A stretch of DNA of 64,000 bases from Gaiellasilicea sp963806955. Its GTDB lineage: Bacteria > Actinomycetota > Thermoleophilia > Gaiellales > Gaiellaceae. Both the position numbers and the translations under genes were made by a program. Positions 1 through 10,598 of this stretch are shown here, one piece after another. The number at the start of each line of letters is the position of its first letter. The first letter of the stretch is position 1. The notes under the pieces were generated by a model, which had not been told where the DNA came from, did no database searches, and worked only from the letters and a program-made list of their open reading frames with translations. The stretch spans positions 1,302,001-1,366,000 of the forward strand of contig CAWDZG010000002.1 of the NCBI GenBank assembly GCA_963806955.1. The letters are read 5' to 3'.

Positions 1-74
1 CGTGGGGCTTGCTCGCGGCCCTTGCGGTCTGGCTGCTTCGGGCTCAGTCCCGACGAGCGGCGCTCGTTCGTGCG

Positions 75-1212
75 TCAGGCGCGCGGTGGGGCGCCGCGCC
101 GCTTGACGAGCCGGAGCTGAGCGCCTCGCTCGTAGACGGCGCGCGTCTGCTCGGCCATGGCCGCGACCGAGAACTCTTGGAGCGCGCGGCGGCGGCCCGC
201 CTCCCCGAGGGCCCGGGCGCGCTCCGGGTCGCCGAGCAGCGCTGTGAGATGCGCCGCGATCACGGTCGTGATCGCCGGCGTCCGCGAGCAGCCCCGTTTC
301 GGCGTCGGCGACGACCTCCGGCACCGCGCTGACGCGGGTCGCGACGACGGGGAGAGCTGCGAGCATCGCCTCGAGCAGGACGATCCCGAACCCCTCCCAG
401 CGGGAGGTGTGCACGAAGACGTCGGCGCGCGCGAGCCAGTCACGCGGAGCGGTGCGGCCGGGCAGCGAGAGAGCGTCCTCGATGGCGAGCTCGCGCGCGA
501 GCTCGCGGGTCGCCCCCTCGAGCGGGCCGTTGCCGAGGATCGCGAGGCGCACGTCGGGCCGTTCCCGCCGCACGAGTGCGAACGCCCGGAGCAGCGTCGG
601 GTGGTCCTTCTGCTCGATCAGCCGTCCGACGGCGAGCACGAGTGGCGTGCCGGGTGGGATTCCGCTCTCGGCCGGAGTCGGCTCCGAGGGCGCGTCGGGG
701 ATGGCGTCGAGCCCGTACCGGATCGTCAGCAGCTTGGCGGGATCGTGGCCCGCTCCCTCGAGGAACAGGCGGACGGCGTCGGAGATGGCGATCAGGCGCT
801 GCGGCGCCGCGCGCGAACAGGCGGTCGACGTGACGGAACGGCCCGAGCAGGTAGCGGTCGTCGTTGTGCCGCGTCGAGACGTAGGGGAGCCTCAGGCGGC
901 GCGCCGCGAGCGCGCCGTACACGTCCGCGTGGACGAGATGGGTGTGCAACGAGGTCGGGGTGCTCGGCGCGCACGCGCCCGGATCACGTCGCGGGCCATC
1001 CGGGGGCTGACGTCGGCGCCGCACCGGACGCTCTCGTGGGGCACGCCGAGCTCGTCGAGTGCCTCGTAGAACCGCGGCGCGTCCGTGCCCGGGACGTCGA
1101 AGCCGAGGAACCGCGCGTCGACGCCTCGGGCGCGCAGAGCCGGCAGCAACGCCAGGAGGTGCCCTTCGGATCCGCTGACGCCGGTGAGCTTGTGGATGTG
1201 CAGGACCCTCAC
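75..1212 (-). CDS. GT4 family glycosyltransferase (frameshifted)
   Basis: Probable cytoplasmic glycosyltransferase of the GT-B fold, transferring a sugar from a nucleotide donor during surface glycan assembly. The N-terminus (VRVLHIHKLTGVSGSEGHLL) has the classic GT4 opening. A middle piece reads LRLPYVSTRHNDDRYLLG, and the last 65 residues (HLTALLGDPERARALGEAGR) are a typical GT4 C-terminal helix region. These pieces lie in different frames, so several single-base indels interrupt the gene. The GTG start overlaps the TGA of the upstream gene (GTGA, 1209-1212), which implies translational coupling. The family is clear; donor and acceptor are unknown. Confidence 0.75.
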
Positions 1213-2378
1213 CGGAGCAGACGGCGGTAGACGCCTGTCGATCTCGTCGGCCATGCGGTCGACCGTGAACCGCGTGCGCATGTCCTCGGCACCGGCGTTC
1301 CCCGATCCGCCGGCGCAGCTCCGGGTCGCCGGCGAGCACTGCCAGCCGGCCGGCAAGCGCATCGGTGTCGCCGATCGCCTGGAGGAATCCGGTCTCCCCG
1401 TCCGCCACGACGGTTCCTGTGCCGCCGGCATCCGTCGCGACGACCGGTCGATCCGCGGCGAGCGCTTCGATCGCGACCACCGGGGTGCCCTCGTTCGCGG
1501 AGGTCAGCAGCAGCGCGTCGAAGGCGGCGTACCAGTCGCGGATGCTCTTCTGGAAGCCGACGAAGCGACAGCGGTCGGCCACGCCGAGCTCTGCCGCGAG
1601 CGCCTCCGTGACAGCGCGGTCCTCGCCGTCGCCGACGAGCACGAGCAGTGCGTCGACACCCTCGTCGAGCAGGGCCCGCAACGTCCGCACGAGGTCGAGC
1701 GGGCGCTTGATCGCGGTCAGACGCCCCGCCCAGCCGACGACGAACTGCCCCTCGTCCGCGCCGAGCTCAGCGCGCCGCCGCCGCCGCGCCTCGTCGTCGG
1801 CCGCGCTCCAGGGCGGAAGCTCGAAGCCGTACGGGACGACCGCGAACCGGTGTGCCGGCGCGACCTCGAAGCGGACGAGGTCGTCCCGCACCTCGTCGCT
1901 GACAGCGACGAGCGTTCCCGCCGCCGTGTGCCAGCAGCGCGCTCGATCAGTCGGAAGAGATGCTCCCAGCGCCGGCTGAAGTAGCCGCTGAGGACATGGC
2001 CGTGGTAGGTGTGGACGATCGCGCGTGGTCGGCGTCGTCCCGCGGCGAGCGCGGCGAGCCGTCCCGTCGCGCCGGCCTTGGCGGTGTGCGTGTGCAGGAC
2101 GTCGGGGCGCCGCTCGCGGATCAGCCGCCGCAGCGCGAGGATCGCGGCCGGGTCGGCGCGGAGCGAGATCTCCCGCTGCAGCACGGGCAGCTTGAGCACT
2201 TCGACGCCGAGCTCGTCCGCGACGTACTCCATCGACTCCTCTCCGGCCGCGAGCGTGCCGGCGACGACGATGCACCTCGTGTCCCGCGCCGCGACTGCTC
2301 GCGCGCGAGCTGCAGGACGTGCAGCGCCGCGCCGCCGACGTTGAGCCGGGCGATCACGTGGACGATCGAGAGGCTCAG
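1209..2378 (-). CDS. GT4 family glycosyltransferase (frameshifted)
   Basis: GT4 glycosyltransferase. The N-terminal Rossmann segment is SIVHVIARLNVGGAALHVLQ. It is followed by VLHTHTAKAGATGRLAALAA and VHTYHGHVLSGYFS, which resemble the N-domains of actinobacterial sugar transferases. The C-domain has GRLTAIKRPLDLV, then LVLVGDGEDR and the nucleotide-sugar binding E-x7-E region NEGTPVVAIEALAADRPVVA. At least two frameshifts split it; one near 1,232 destroys the natural ending DRVYRRLLR-stop. No ATG or GTG lies at the N-terminus. A CTG at 2376-2378, overlapping the upstream TGA as CTGA, is the best start. Confidence 0.78.
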
Positions 2379-3693
2379 GACGGCGCGTCCGTGGCGCAGG
2401 CGAGCGCGGGCGCGGCGCGCCGGCGACGCCGAGGGCGAGCCAGAAGATGGCGGCGAGCGGAGAGCCGCCGAAGAGCGCGGCGCCTGCGAGCGCGCCGCCG
2501 AGCGAGGCGAGCCACGCGAGCGGGACGTACGGCTGCTCGGCCCAGCGGCCGCTCGCTGCCAGCCGTCGCCCGGCGCGCCAGGAGCGGCGCACGCGAGCAC
2601 GCAACAGGGCGAGGAAACGCGCCGCGCCGACGAGGCCGAGCTCGAAGAGCACCTGGTCGTAGGTCTGCTGCGGGATGAAGGTCTCGTCCTCTCGCGGGAA
2701 GTAGTGAGCCGGCTGGTCGGAGAAGCGCTCCCGTGCATCGGGAAGGTAGCCCGCGTAGTCCGACGGCGGCAGCTCGCCCTCCCAGCCGGTGCCGAGCACC
2801 GGATTGTCGAGGAACACGCGGCCGCCGATGTAGACGAAGATCAGCCGCTGGCTCCAGCTGGCCGCGTACTGCCCGGCGTCTCGGGCGGCGGGCCGAACCA
2901 CGACTGCAGGAAGCCCAGGTCGGCGGCCCGGATGCCGTACGTGGCGCCCGTCACGGCGAGCGCAGACGACGAGCGCGACGACGGCGGCGTGGCGGCGGAA
3001 CTCGCGCCGCGTCAGCGCGAGCCCGACGAGGGCGGCGGTCGCGAGGTAGAGGCCGAGGACGCTCGCGAGCGACGCGCCGACGACGATGCCGAGTGCGCCG
3101 ACGCCGATCGCGGCGAGCGCGAGCCGGGGCGGACGGCCGTCGCGCGCGAAGACGTGCGCGAGCCCGAGCACGAGCACCATCGTCGCGAGCGCCGCCAGAT
3201 CGTGCTCGCCCATGAACGATCCCTGGCGCTTGCCGGCGTTGGCGACGAACTGCACGAGGCCCCAGCCGACAGCGACGGCGCAGAAGCCGACAAGGAAGGT
3301 CGTGAGCAGCCCGAAGCGCTCGCGCGTGTCGACGAACGCGATCGCTCCGAGCGCGAGCACGGCCAGCTCCGCCAGCTTCCCGGCGGCGGCAACGGCGTCG
3401 GCGCCGTTCGGGATCGCGCTCGCGACCAGCAGTAGCGCGAACCCGGCGATCGCGGCCGCGAGCCACGGGGAGGGGACTGCTCGGCGGCGCCAGAGCCGCA
3501 GCGACGCGAGCACGGCGGTGACGACCAGGGCGACGTCGACCGGCCCGATCGAGAGGTCGGTTCCGCCCGCCCCGAGCGTGGCGCTCGGCAGGTCGGCCGC
3601 CCGGAAGAGCGAGATGCCGATCGTCGCCAGGAAGACAGCGAACGAGAGATCCGTGGCCGACTGCCGGGTCGGGCGTGGCAGCAGGCTTGGCAT
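2375..3693 (-). CDS. O-antigen ligase / polymerase-like membrane protein (frameshifted)
   Basis: Integral membrane protein of the Wzy/WaaL superfamily, which links or polymerises lipid-borne glycan repeats on the outer face of the membrane. About ten hydrophobic segments are visible. The large exoplasmic loop holds WSQRLIFVYIGGRVFLDNPVLG, and after it comes PQQTYDQVLFELGLVG, the H/Q-rich loop plus final-helix pattern usual for the family. GEHDLAAL follows the mid-protein helices. Indels near 2,955 and 2,885 shift the frame, and another near the 3' end affects the last residues. The ATG at 3693 follows a TATCAT box by ten bases. Ligase versus polymerase cannot be decided from sequence. Confidence 0.75.
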
Positions 3694-3748
3694 CCGGAAA
3701 ACTATGATAGGCCGCCGTCGACCGGGCGCCGTTGCCCATCGACGCGCT
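3694..3748. promoter_or_regulatory. Divergent promoter region
   Basis: The 55 bases separate two divergent glycan operons. The sequence actatgatag at 3701-3710 offers a -10 box on both strands: TATGAT (3703-3708) rightward and TATCAT (3709-3704) leftward. The leftward box lies ten bases from the ligase ATG, so that transcript would have almost no leader. No good -35 at 17-base spacing is evident. Confidence 0.4.
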
Positions 3749-4844
3749 ATGCGTATCGCCTTCCTCACCGGTATCTGGCCGCCCGATGTCGGCGGCCCCG
3801 CCACGCACGGGCCGGACTTCACGCGCTTCCTCGTCGGCCGTGGGCACGAGGTGCACGTCGTGACGATGGGAGACGGCGAGCCGACCGAGCGGCCCTGCGA
3901 GGTGGAGGTCGTCACGCGTCGGCTGCCCTTTCCGCTCCGCTACGGCGCAGTCGCACTGCGCGGCGCCCGCGCCGCCCGCCGCGCCGATGTCCTCTACGCG
4001 TCTGCGACCTACGCGGCCGCGGCGGTCGCAGCGACGCTCGCGCGCCGCCCTCTCGTCGCGAAGCTCGTCTCCGACCCCGCGTACGAGCGCGCGCAGCGGT
4101 ACCGGCTCTTCTCCGGGTCGCTCGAGGCGTTCCAGGCCGCGCGCTCCAGGCCCGTGCGGCTGCTGAAGGCACTGCGGACGTCGTCGCTCCGCCGGGCCCG
4201 CACGATCGTGGTGCCGAGCGCCTACCTGGCGGAGATCGCCGCCGGGTGGGGGCTGGAGCGGGAGCGGCTGCACGTGCTCACGAACCCGGCGCCGCCGCCG
4301 CGTGAGGTCGACCCCGAGCCGCTGGCGCCGGGGACGTTCGTCTTCGTCGGACGGCTGACGCGCCAGAAGGCGCTCCGGACTGCGCTCGAGGCGGTTGCGC
4401 TCGTGCCCGAAGGCCCGGCTCGTCCTCGTCGGCGACGGCCCCGAACGGGCGAGCCTCGAGCAGGCCGCCGGGGAGCGCGTCGAGTTCCTCGGCTCGCGCT
4501 CGCGCGACGAGGCCCTCCGGACGGTCGCTGGCGCGGCGGCGGCCCTGCTGTCGAGCGACTGGGAGAACCTGCCCGCATTCCGCCGTCGAGGCGCTCTCGG
4601 TCGGCGTGCCCGTCGTGTCGACCGCGGTCGGCGGCGTGCCCGAGGTCGTTCAGGACGGCGTCAACGGCCTGCTCGTGCCGCCGGGCCGGCCCGATCGAGC
4701 TCGCGGCCGCGATGCGGCGCGTGCTCGAGGAGCCCGGCCTCCGAGAACGGCTCGCAGCAGGCGCGAAGCCGTCCGTCGAGGCGATCTCGAGCGAGGCGAT
4801 CTACGGCCGGCTCGAGGCACTGCTCCGCGGAGGCGGCGCGGTGA
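3749..4844 (+). CDS. GT4 family glycosyltransferase (frameshifted)
   Basis: Glycosyltransferase with the GT4 opening MRIAFLTGIWPPDVGGPATH. Other landmarks are the central VPSAYLAEIAAGWG, the C-domain GTFVFVGRLTRQKALRTALE, then RLVLVGDGPERASLEQA and PVVSTAVGGVPEVVQDGVNG. The ORF changes frame near 4,405, 4,580, 4,690 and just before its end. Each change is explained by one extra base in a short C or G run (for example CCC for CC at about 4,408). The reconstructed protein is about 365 residues, normal for GT4. Its TGA overlaps the GTG of the next gene. Confidence 0.8.
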
Positions 4845-5997
4845 GCGACACCCGCCCGCGCGTCCTCTTCGTCGGCCGCATGCGCTACCAGCTGCCGCTG
4901 CCGGAGTGGCTCGCGAAGAAGTGGGACGCGGTCGAGCCGGAGCTCGACTACCGCGTCGTCGGAGCGGCGGCCGAGGGCAGCGCCGCTGAGCGACGACCGC
5001 TTTCGGCTCGACGCGGCCGTTCCGCCCGCGGCGGCTCGACGGTCTGCTCTTCTACCTCCGCTTGCCCTTCCGCGTCCGCCGGCAGCATCCGGGACTTCCG
5101 CCCGGACGCGATCTTCGCCGTCCGACCCCGTCCTCGGTGCGGCCGCGCTCCTCGGGCGCGTCGCTCGCCCGGCGGCCGGACGACGGTGATCGTCGAGGTG
5201 CACGGCGACTGGCGCACGTTCTCGCGCTGCTACGGCTCGCCGTGCGCGAGCTTGTCGCGCCGCTCGTCGACGTCGCTCGCGGAGACGGCCGTGCGCCGCG
5301 CGGACGCGACGCGCGCCGTCTCCACGTTCACCTCGCGAGCTGGTCGAGCAGGTGCGCGGCGTGCCCGCCGACGCCGTCTTCACCGCCTTCAGCGACCTCT
5401 CGGCCTTCACCGACCGGCCGGTCGACGCCGCTGCCCGACCGGCCGGGCGTCGTCTTCGTCGGCTCGCTCGAGCCGTACAAGAACATCGAGGGCCTCGCCG
5501 AGGCCTGGCGGCGCGTCGCCGCGCGCGTGCCGGACGCGCGGCTCGTGATCGTCGGCCGCGGCTCGCAGCAGGCCGTTGTCGACCGACTACTCGCGCGACT
5601 TCCCCGGACCGGGTCGAGCACCATCGCAGTGGCTCGATCCGGCCGGCAGTGTCCGCGGCGCTCGACGACGCGACGGTGCTCGTGCTGCCCTCGTGGCCCG
5701 AGGGGCTCGGCCGCGTGGTGATCGAGGCGTTCGCACGCGGGCGCGCGGTCGTCGCCACCGACGCCGGCGGCATCCCCGACCTCGTCACGCGACGAGGTCG
5801 AGGGCCTGCTCGTCCCGCCCGCCGACGCCGCCGCGCTCGCCGCGGCGCTCGTGCGCGTGCTCGGCGACCGCGAGCTGGCGCAGCGGCTGGGCGCGGCGGC
5901 GCACGCGCGCTACGCGGACTGGCACACGACGCCCGAGGAGCTCGCCCGCGAGCTGCGTGAGCTCGTCGACGCGACCGTCGCCGGCACGGCCCTCTGA
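4841..5997 (+). CDS. GT4 family glycosyltransferase (frameshifted)
   Basis: GT4 glycosyltransferase. The N-terminal part reads RPRVLFVGRMRYQLPLPEWL, then VIVEVHGDWRTFSRCYGSPC. The C-domain contains PGVVFVGSLEPYKNIEGLAE, RLVIVGRGSQQAVVDRLL and the donor-binding stretch GLGRVVIEAFARGRAVVATD, followed by GGIPDLVT. The order of segments is that of an intact family member, but the reading frame changes at least four times. The GTG start overlaps the upstream stop, and the TGA at 5995-5997 directly abuts the next GTG. It belongs to a run of three GT4 genes feeding the sugar-phosphate transferase downstream. Confidence 0.78.
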
Positions 5998-7096
5998 GTG
6001 CGCCTCCTCTTCGTCACCCAGAAGGTCGACGCCGACCACCCCGTGCTCGCGCAGACGGTCGACGTCGTCGCGCGAGCTCGCGGCGCGGTTCGAGTAGGTC
6101 GACGTGCTCTGCGACTCGGTCGGCCGGCACGACCTGCCGGCGAACGTCCGGGTGCGGACGTTCGGCGCCCCGACGCGCGTCGGCCGTGGCTGCTCGCTTC
6201 CTGCGCGCCTGGCCGCCGCCGTGCTGCCGCGGCGACGCGACCGGACGCCGTGTTCGTGCACATGGTGCCGCTCTTCGTGCTGCTCGCCGCCCCGCTCGCC
6301 AAAGCCCTTCGCATGCCGCTCCTCCTCTGGTACACGCACTGGCACGCCGAGCCGCTCGCTGCGGCTCGCGCTCCGACTCGTCGACGTCGTCCTCAGCGTC
6401 AGCCCCGGCTCGTTCCCGCTCGCGACCTCGAAGGTGCGCGGCGACCGGCCACGCGATCGACGTCGACGCGCTTCGCGCCGGTCCGGCCGGCCGGCGCGCC
6501 GAAGGGCCGCTGCGCCTGCTCGCGCTCGGCCGCGACGCGCACGGTGGAAGGGTTACGACACGATGCTCGAAGCGTCTGGAGCTCGCGGTCGGGCGCGGGT
6601 TCGACGCGTGCTCGAGATCCGCGGGCCGGCACTGACCGACGACGAGTCGCGCGCACCGGCGGGAGCTGCGAGGAACGGGTGAGCGCGTCCGCCGTCCTCC
6701 GCGACCGCGTGCGGCTCGAGCCGCCCGCTGCCCCGCGACGAGCTCCCGGCGCTGCTCGCGGGGCGCCGACGCCTTCGTCAGCGCCACGCAGCCGCGCGCG
6801 CACCGAGACGCTCGACAAGGTGGTGTACGAGGCCGCGGCCTGCGGCGTGCCGGTGCTCGTCGAGCAACGCGGCACTCGACGAGTTCCTCGGCGGGCTGCC
6901 GCTCGAGCTCTCGCTTCCCGCTCCGCGGACGCGCCGGCGCTCGCCGACCGGATCGTGCTCTGCTCGCCGCCGCCGGCGCCCGAGCGGCGGCCGAGGCGGG
7001 CGCCGAGCTGCGCCGGCGCGTCGTCGCCGGCCACTCGGTCGCGTCGTGGGCCGACGGCAGGTCGCGGCGATCGTGGCCACCGAGCGGCAGCAGTAA
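5998..7096 (+). CDS. GT4 family glycosyltransferase (frameshifted)
   Basis: Glycosyltransferase beginning VRLLFVTQKVDADHPVLAQT. It contains VFVHMVPLFVLLAAPLAK and LLLWYTHWHAEPL, and the C-terminal domain has KVVYEAAACGVPVLVEQR, the donor-sugar region of GT4 enzymes. Many indels fragment it, including several in the second half where no long frame survives. The natural end, VAAIVATERQQ followed by TAA at 7094-7096, is recognisable. The next gene begins ten bases later. Acceptor and donor are unknown. Confidence 0.72.
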
Positions 7097-7106
7097 GCTT
7101 CTGCGC

Positions 7107-8581
7107 GTGGCGATCGAGCCGACCGAGCGTCGAGCTCGAGCGTCCGGCGCGACGTACGCGCGCGCGGCCGTACGCCCTCGCCCGGGAAACGTGCGCGAGC
7201 TTCCGTTCGGCGCGTCTGCCGCGATCGCGCGCTCGCGACCGCTCGACGCGCTCGGCCTCGCGCTCGGCCTCTACGCTCGCGCTCGTCCTCCGCAGCCTCG
7301 TCTTCGGCGACGCCGATCCTCTGGAGCCTGCTCTGGGAGGCCGGCCCCGCGGAGTGGCTGCCGTTCCTGATCCCGATCACGCTGCTCGTCTTCTGGCGGG
7401 CGGGCCTCTACGCGTCGCGCGAGCGGCGCGCGGGCTTCGGCCGCGTCGTCTCGTCGCTCGTCCTCGTCGCCGCGATCACGCTCGCGTTCGGCTGGGGCAC
7501 GGACTACGACTTCACCACGTCCGGCCTGATCCCGACCGCGTGCGTCACCTGCGCGCTCGTGATCGGCGGCCTGCGGGCGGCCTACGAGTCCGCTGACGAC
7601 TCGAGGTGCAGCGGCTGCTGCGGGTCCATCGCCGCGTGCTGCTCGTCGGCGAGGGAGAGGGGCTCGAGCGGCTGCGCCGGCTGCTGTCGAGCTCCGGCCG
7701 GCTGGTCGGCCTACGAGCATCGTCGGCGAGTTCTCGCCCGGCCGGGACGGCCCGCTGGCGGCGCGGCTGCGCCAGACGCGCCGGACGAGATGATCCTCAA
7801 CGAGGGCGAGCTCGACGAGGAGACGCTGCTCGACCTCGTCGAGACCGCGCACCGCGGCGGCGTCCGCGTCCGGATCGCGCCGACGACGACCGAGCTGCTC
7901 GTGCAGCGCGGCGAGTACGTGCCCGGCCAGGGCGTGCCGCTCTTCGAGCTGCGGCCGCCGGTGCTCGCCGGCACCGACTGGGTGGTGAAGAAGGCGTTCG
8001 ACTATCGGCGTCAGCCTGCTCGTGCTGCTCGTCGGGCTGCCGTTCTGGCTCGCGCTGATCGCGCTCGCGATCAAGCTGGACTCGCGCGGCCCCGTCCTCT
8101 ACCGCGATCCGCCGGGTCGGCGTCGGCGAGCGCGAGTTCGGGATGCTCAAGTTCCGGACGATGATCGCCGACGCCGCCGAGCAGCCAGGCGGTGCTCGAG
8201 GAGCGGAACGAGGCGCGCGGGCGCGCTGTTCAAGATCCGCGACGACCCGCGCGTCACGCGCGTCGGCCGCGCTGCTGCGTCGGCTCTCGCTCGACGAGCT
8301 GCCGCAGGTGCTGAACGTGCTCCGCGGCGAGATGAGCCTCGTCGGCCCGCGGCCGCTGCCGCTGCGCGACTACCAGCAGCTGCGAGCCGTGGCACCGGAA
8401 GCGCTACCACGTGCTGCCCGGGATCACCGGCCTCTGGCAGATCTCCGGCCGCTCGAACCTGACCTTCGACGACCTCGTGCGGCTCGACTTCTACTACATC
8501 GAGAACTGGTCGATCTGGCTCGACATCTCGATCCTCGTCCGGACGCTGCCGGCCGTCGTCACCCGGCGCGGGGCGTATTAG
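7107..8581 (+). CDS. WbaP-like polyprenyl-phosphate sugar-1-phosphate transferase (frameshifted)
   Basis: Initiating enzyme of glycan synthesis; it transfers a hexose-1-phosphate from a nucleotide sugar to undecaprenyl- or decaprenyl-phosphate at the membrane. The N-terminal part has four or five membrane helices (FLIPITLLVFWRAGLYASR) and a Rossmann-type CoA_binding_3 region with RVLLVGEGEG. The catalytic domain starts with a membrane-entering helix (LLVLLVGLPFWLALIALAIK). It contains FGMLKFRTMIADA, LDELPQVLNVLRGEMSLVGP and ITGLWQISGRSNLTFDDLV, all hallmark motifs. About seven single-base shifts interrupt it, mostly extra bases in CC or GG. The GTG at 7107 is the start; the first residues are uncertain because of an early shift. 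Confidence 0.85.
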
Positions 8582-8650
8582 GCCGCGACGCTCCTCGTCG
8601 TCCGGCGGCTCACGTTCGGCGCGCCTAACCGCTCCTTCATCCCTGCTCCC

Positions 8651-8656
8651 TAGGCT
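8651..8656 (+). promoter_or_regulatory. -10 box of a probable leaderless promoter
   Basis: TAGGCT ends seven bases before the ATG at 8664, which places the expected transcription start on or beside the start codon. No Shine-Dalgarno sequence is present. It is one of the recurring TAnnnT-plus-6-to-8-base arrangements in this window. Confidence 0.45.
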
Positions 8657-8663
8657 GTCGGCC

Positions 8664-9878
8664 ATGAAAGCCCCGAAGATCCTCGCGGTCGCGTCCGCGG
8701 TCGACCTCGACTTCCGCTACGGCTGCACGCCCGCGTGGTGGCAGCTCTGGAAGGGCATGTACGAGGTCGGCGCCGACCTGATCGTGACGCCCTACCGCGG
8801 CCGGCCCGTCGAGTCGCCCTGGTGGCGGACGGCGCCGAACCCGACCTGGGCCGAGGGCGAGAGCTTCGCCGCCGTCCGCGGCGGGCTCGCGCGCCTGAAG
8901 GGCGACAAGTACCTGCGCCGCGCCGAGGACTCGCCCGAGGAGACCGTCTTCGACAAGGCGACGCGCGAGGCGATCTGGCGCTGGGTCACTCCACGCTGGA
9001 AGCGGCATCTGACGAAGGTGCTCGAGCGCGAGCGCGACGTCGACGCGGTCGTCGTCTTCACCGTGCCGATGGCGCACCTCCGCGGCATCCCGACCTACCT
9101 GCGCGAGCGCTTCGGCGTGCCGGTGATCTTCTACGACGGCGACGTGCCGATGAGCCTGCCCGAGTTCGGCGGCATGGACACGGGCTTCAACTACTACCAC
9201 GGCGCCGACCCGTCCGAGTACGACCTCGTCGTCTCGAACTCCGAAGGCGGCCTGCCCAGCCTGCTCGCACTCGGCGCACGCCGGGCGGAGGCCGTCTTCT
9301 GGGGCGCCGACCCGGAGTTCTTTGCACCGCGGCCGGTCGAGAAGGTGCACGACGTCTTCTTCTACGGCTACGGCGACAAGTTCAGGCGCGACTGGATGGC
9401 GACGATGGTGGGCGAGCCGAGCCGCGCCGCGCCGGAGCTCGAGTTCGCGCTCGGCGGCCGCGACTTCCAGGGCGACACGGGCCGGGCCGCGCTCGTCGGA
9501 GACGTCCCGTTCAACGCCTTCAACCAGGCGATCGCGGCAGCGCGGATCAACCTCAACATCACGCGGCGGTCGCACGCGTCGGTGTTCGCGTCCGCCACCG
9601 CGCGACCGTTCGAGCTCGCCGCGGCCGGCGCGGCGATCGTCTCGAACCCCTACGAGGGGATCGAGCGCTGGTTCGAGCCCGGCGAGGAGCTGCTCGTCGT
9701 CGAGGACGCCGAGCAGGCGCTCACCGCGTACCGGAGCTTGCTCGACGACCCGGCCCAGGCCGAGGCGATGGGGGCACGCGCGCGCGAGCGTGTGCTCGAC
9801 GAGCACACCTACGCCCACCGGGCCCGGCAGCTGCTCACGCTCGCCGGCCTCGGCGCTCCGGCGGGGTCACGTGCCTAG
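8664..9878 (+). CDS. CgeB-like glycosyltransferase (Glyco_trans_1_2 domain)
   Basis: Predicted cytoplasmic glycosyltransferase of 404 residues, intact. The C-terminal third carries the CgeB/YkvP-type pattern: AFNQAIAAARINLNITRR, then ARPFELAAAGAAIVSNPYEG and IERWFEPGEELLVVEDAEQA. The N-terminal half has an acidic DGDVPMSLPEFGG stretch and YDLVVSNSEGGLPSL, typical of the DUF3880-like N-domain. It is the first long unbroken gene of the locus. It stands alone behind its own leaderless-type promoter, and its stop overlaps the GTG of the next gene, so the two are probably co-expressed. Confidence 0.75.
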   Translation: MKAPKILAVASAVDLDFRYGCTPAWWQLWKGMYEVGADLIVTPYRGRPVESPWWRTAPNPTWAEGESFAAVRGGLARLKGDKYLRRAEDSPEETVFDKATREAIWRWVTPRWKRHLTKVLERERDVDAVVVFTVPMAHLRGIPTYLRERFGVPVIFYDGDVPMSLPEFGGMDTGFNYYHGADPSEYDLVVSNSEGGLPSLLALGARRAEAVFWGADPEFFAPRPVEKVHDVFFYGYGDKFRRDWMATMVGEPSRAAPELEFALGGRDFQGDTGRAALVGDVPFNAFNQAIAAARINLNITRRSHASVFASATARPFELAAAGAAIVSNPYEGIERWFEPGEELLVVEDAEQALTAYRSLLDDPAQAEAMGARARERVLDEHTYAHRARQLLTLAGLGAPAGSRA

Positions 9879-10593
9879 GTCGCGCATCGCGGTCGTTCCC
9901 GCCCGGAACGAGGAGGAGGCGGTCGGCCGCGTCGTCGCGGAGTTGCACGCCTTCGACCCGGACCTCGACGTGGTCGTGATCGACGACGGCTCCGAGGATG
10001 CGACCGCCGAGCGCGCGGCCGCTGCGGGTGCCGCGGTCGTCCGGCTCCCGTTCAACCTCGGCATCGGCGGTGCCGTGCAGACCGGCTTCAAGTACGCGCT
10101 CGCACACGGCTACGAGACGGTGATCAGGCTCGACGGCGACGGCCAGCATGACCCGCAGCAGATTCCGAACCTGCTCGCGCCGCTCGAGCGCGACGAGGCC
10201 GACGTCGTCGTCGGCTCGCGCTTCGCGGAGGGGGGTGGCGACTACAAGGCTCCGTTCGCGCGCCGCGCCGGGATCCGCTGGTTCGCACGCCTCGTCTCGC
10301 TGCTGACGCGGCAGAAGCTGACAGACACGACGTCGGGCTTCCAGGCCGTCAACGCCCGCGCGATCCGGCTCTTCGCCGCCGATTACCCGCACGACTACCC
10401 CGAGGTCGAGGCGGCAGTGATGGTCGTGCGTCACCGGCTGCGCATCCTCGAGGTGCCGGCTCAGATGCGGGGCCGCGAGACCGGCCGCTCGTCGATCACG
10501 GCGCTGCGCTCGCTCTACTACGCGGTCAAGGTGACGCTGGCGCTGCTGGTCGGGATCTTCCGCCGCCGCGTCGTGCCGCTCGAGGAGGCGTAA
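9871..10593 (+). CDS. GT2 glycosyltransferase, dolichyl/polyprenyl-phosphate mannose synthase-like
   Basis: GT-A fold enzyme, 240 residues. It opens with SRIAVVPARNEEEAVGRVVA; VVIDDGSEDAT and IRLDGDGQHDPQQIPNLL carry the donor-binding Asp residues (DxD-type DGDGQHD). LGIGGAVQTGFKYALAHGYE is the signature of the DPM1-like branch. Such enzymes charge polyprenyl phosphate with a hexose for use by membrane GT-C enzymes, and three of those lie in this locus. The GTG start overlaps the preceding stop by eight bases. Only a short hydrophobic stretch near the C-terminus (VTLALLVGIF) suggests membrane association. Confidence 0.85.
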   Translation: MPRSRIAVVPARNEEEAVGRVVAELHAFDPDLDVVVIDDGSEDATAERAAAAGAAVVRLPFNLGIGGAVQTGFKYALAHGYETVIRLDGDGQHDPQQIPNLLAPLERDEADVVVGSRFAEGGGDYKAPFARRAGIRWFARLVSLLTRQKLTDTTSGFQAVNARAIRLFAADYPHDYPEVEAAVMVVRHRLRILEVPAQMRGRETGRSSITALRSLYYAVKVTLALLVGIFRRRVVPLEEA

Positions 10594-10598
10594 GCCGA

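Noticed and set aside
1..74. Possible 3' end of a plus-strand membrane protein (LLAALAVWLLRAQSRRAALV)
   Set aside because: Hydrophobic then basic text suits the tail of a membrane protein converging on the first GT4 gene, but only 25 residues are visible in a frameshift-rich region and no stop fits, so it cannot be supported as a gene.
1717..3915. One large ligase-GT4 fusion on the minus strand
   Set aside because: The long ORF joins the O-antigen ligase to the next GT4 only through frameshifts and continues upstream into antisense of another gene. The two families are separate, with a CTGA junction at 2375-2378.
1..8581. Programmed frameshifting or phase variation of the glycosyltransferase genes
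   Set aside because: The shifts fall in ordinary runs of two or three G or C with no slippery heptamer or long homopolymer, and essential genes elsewhere show the same kind of error.
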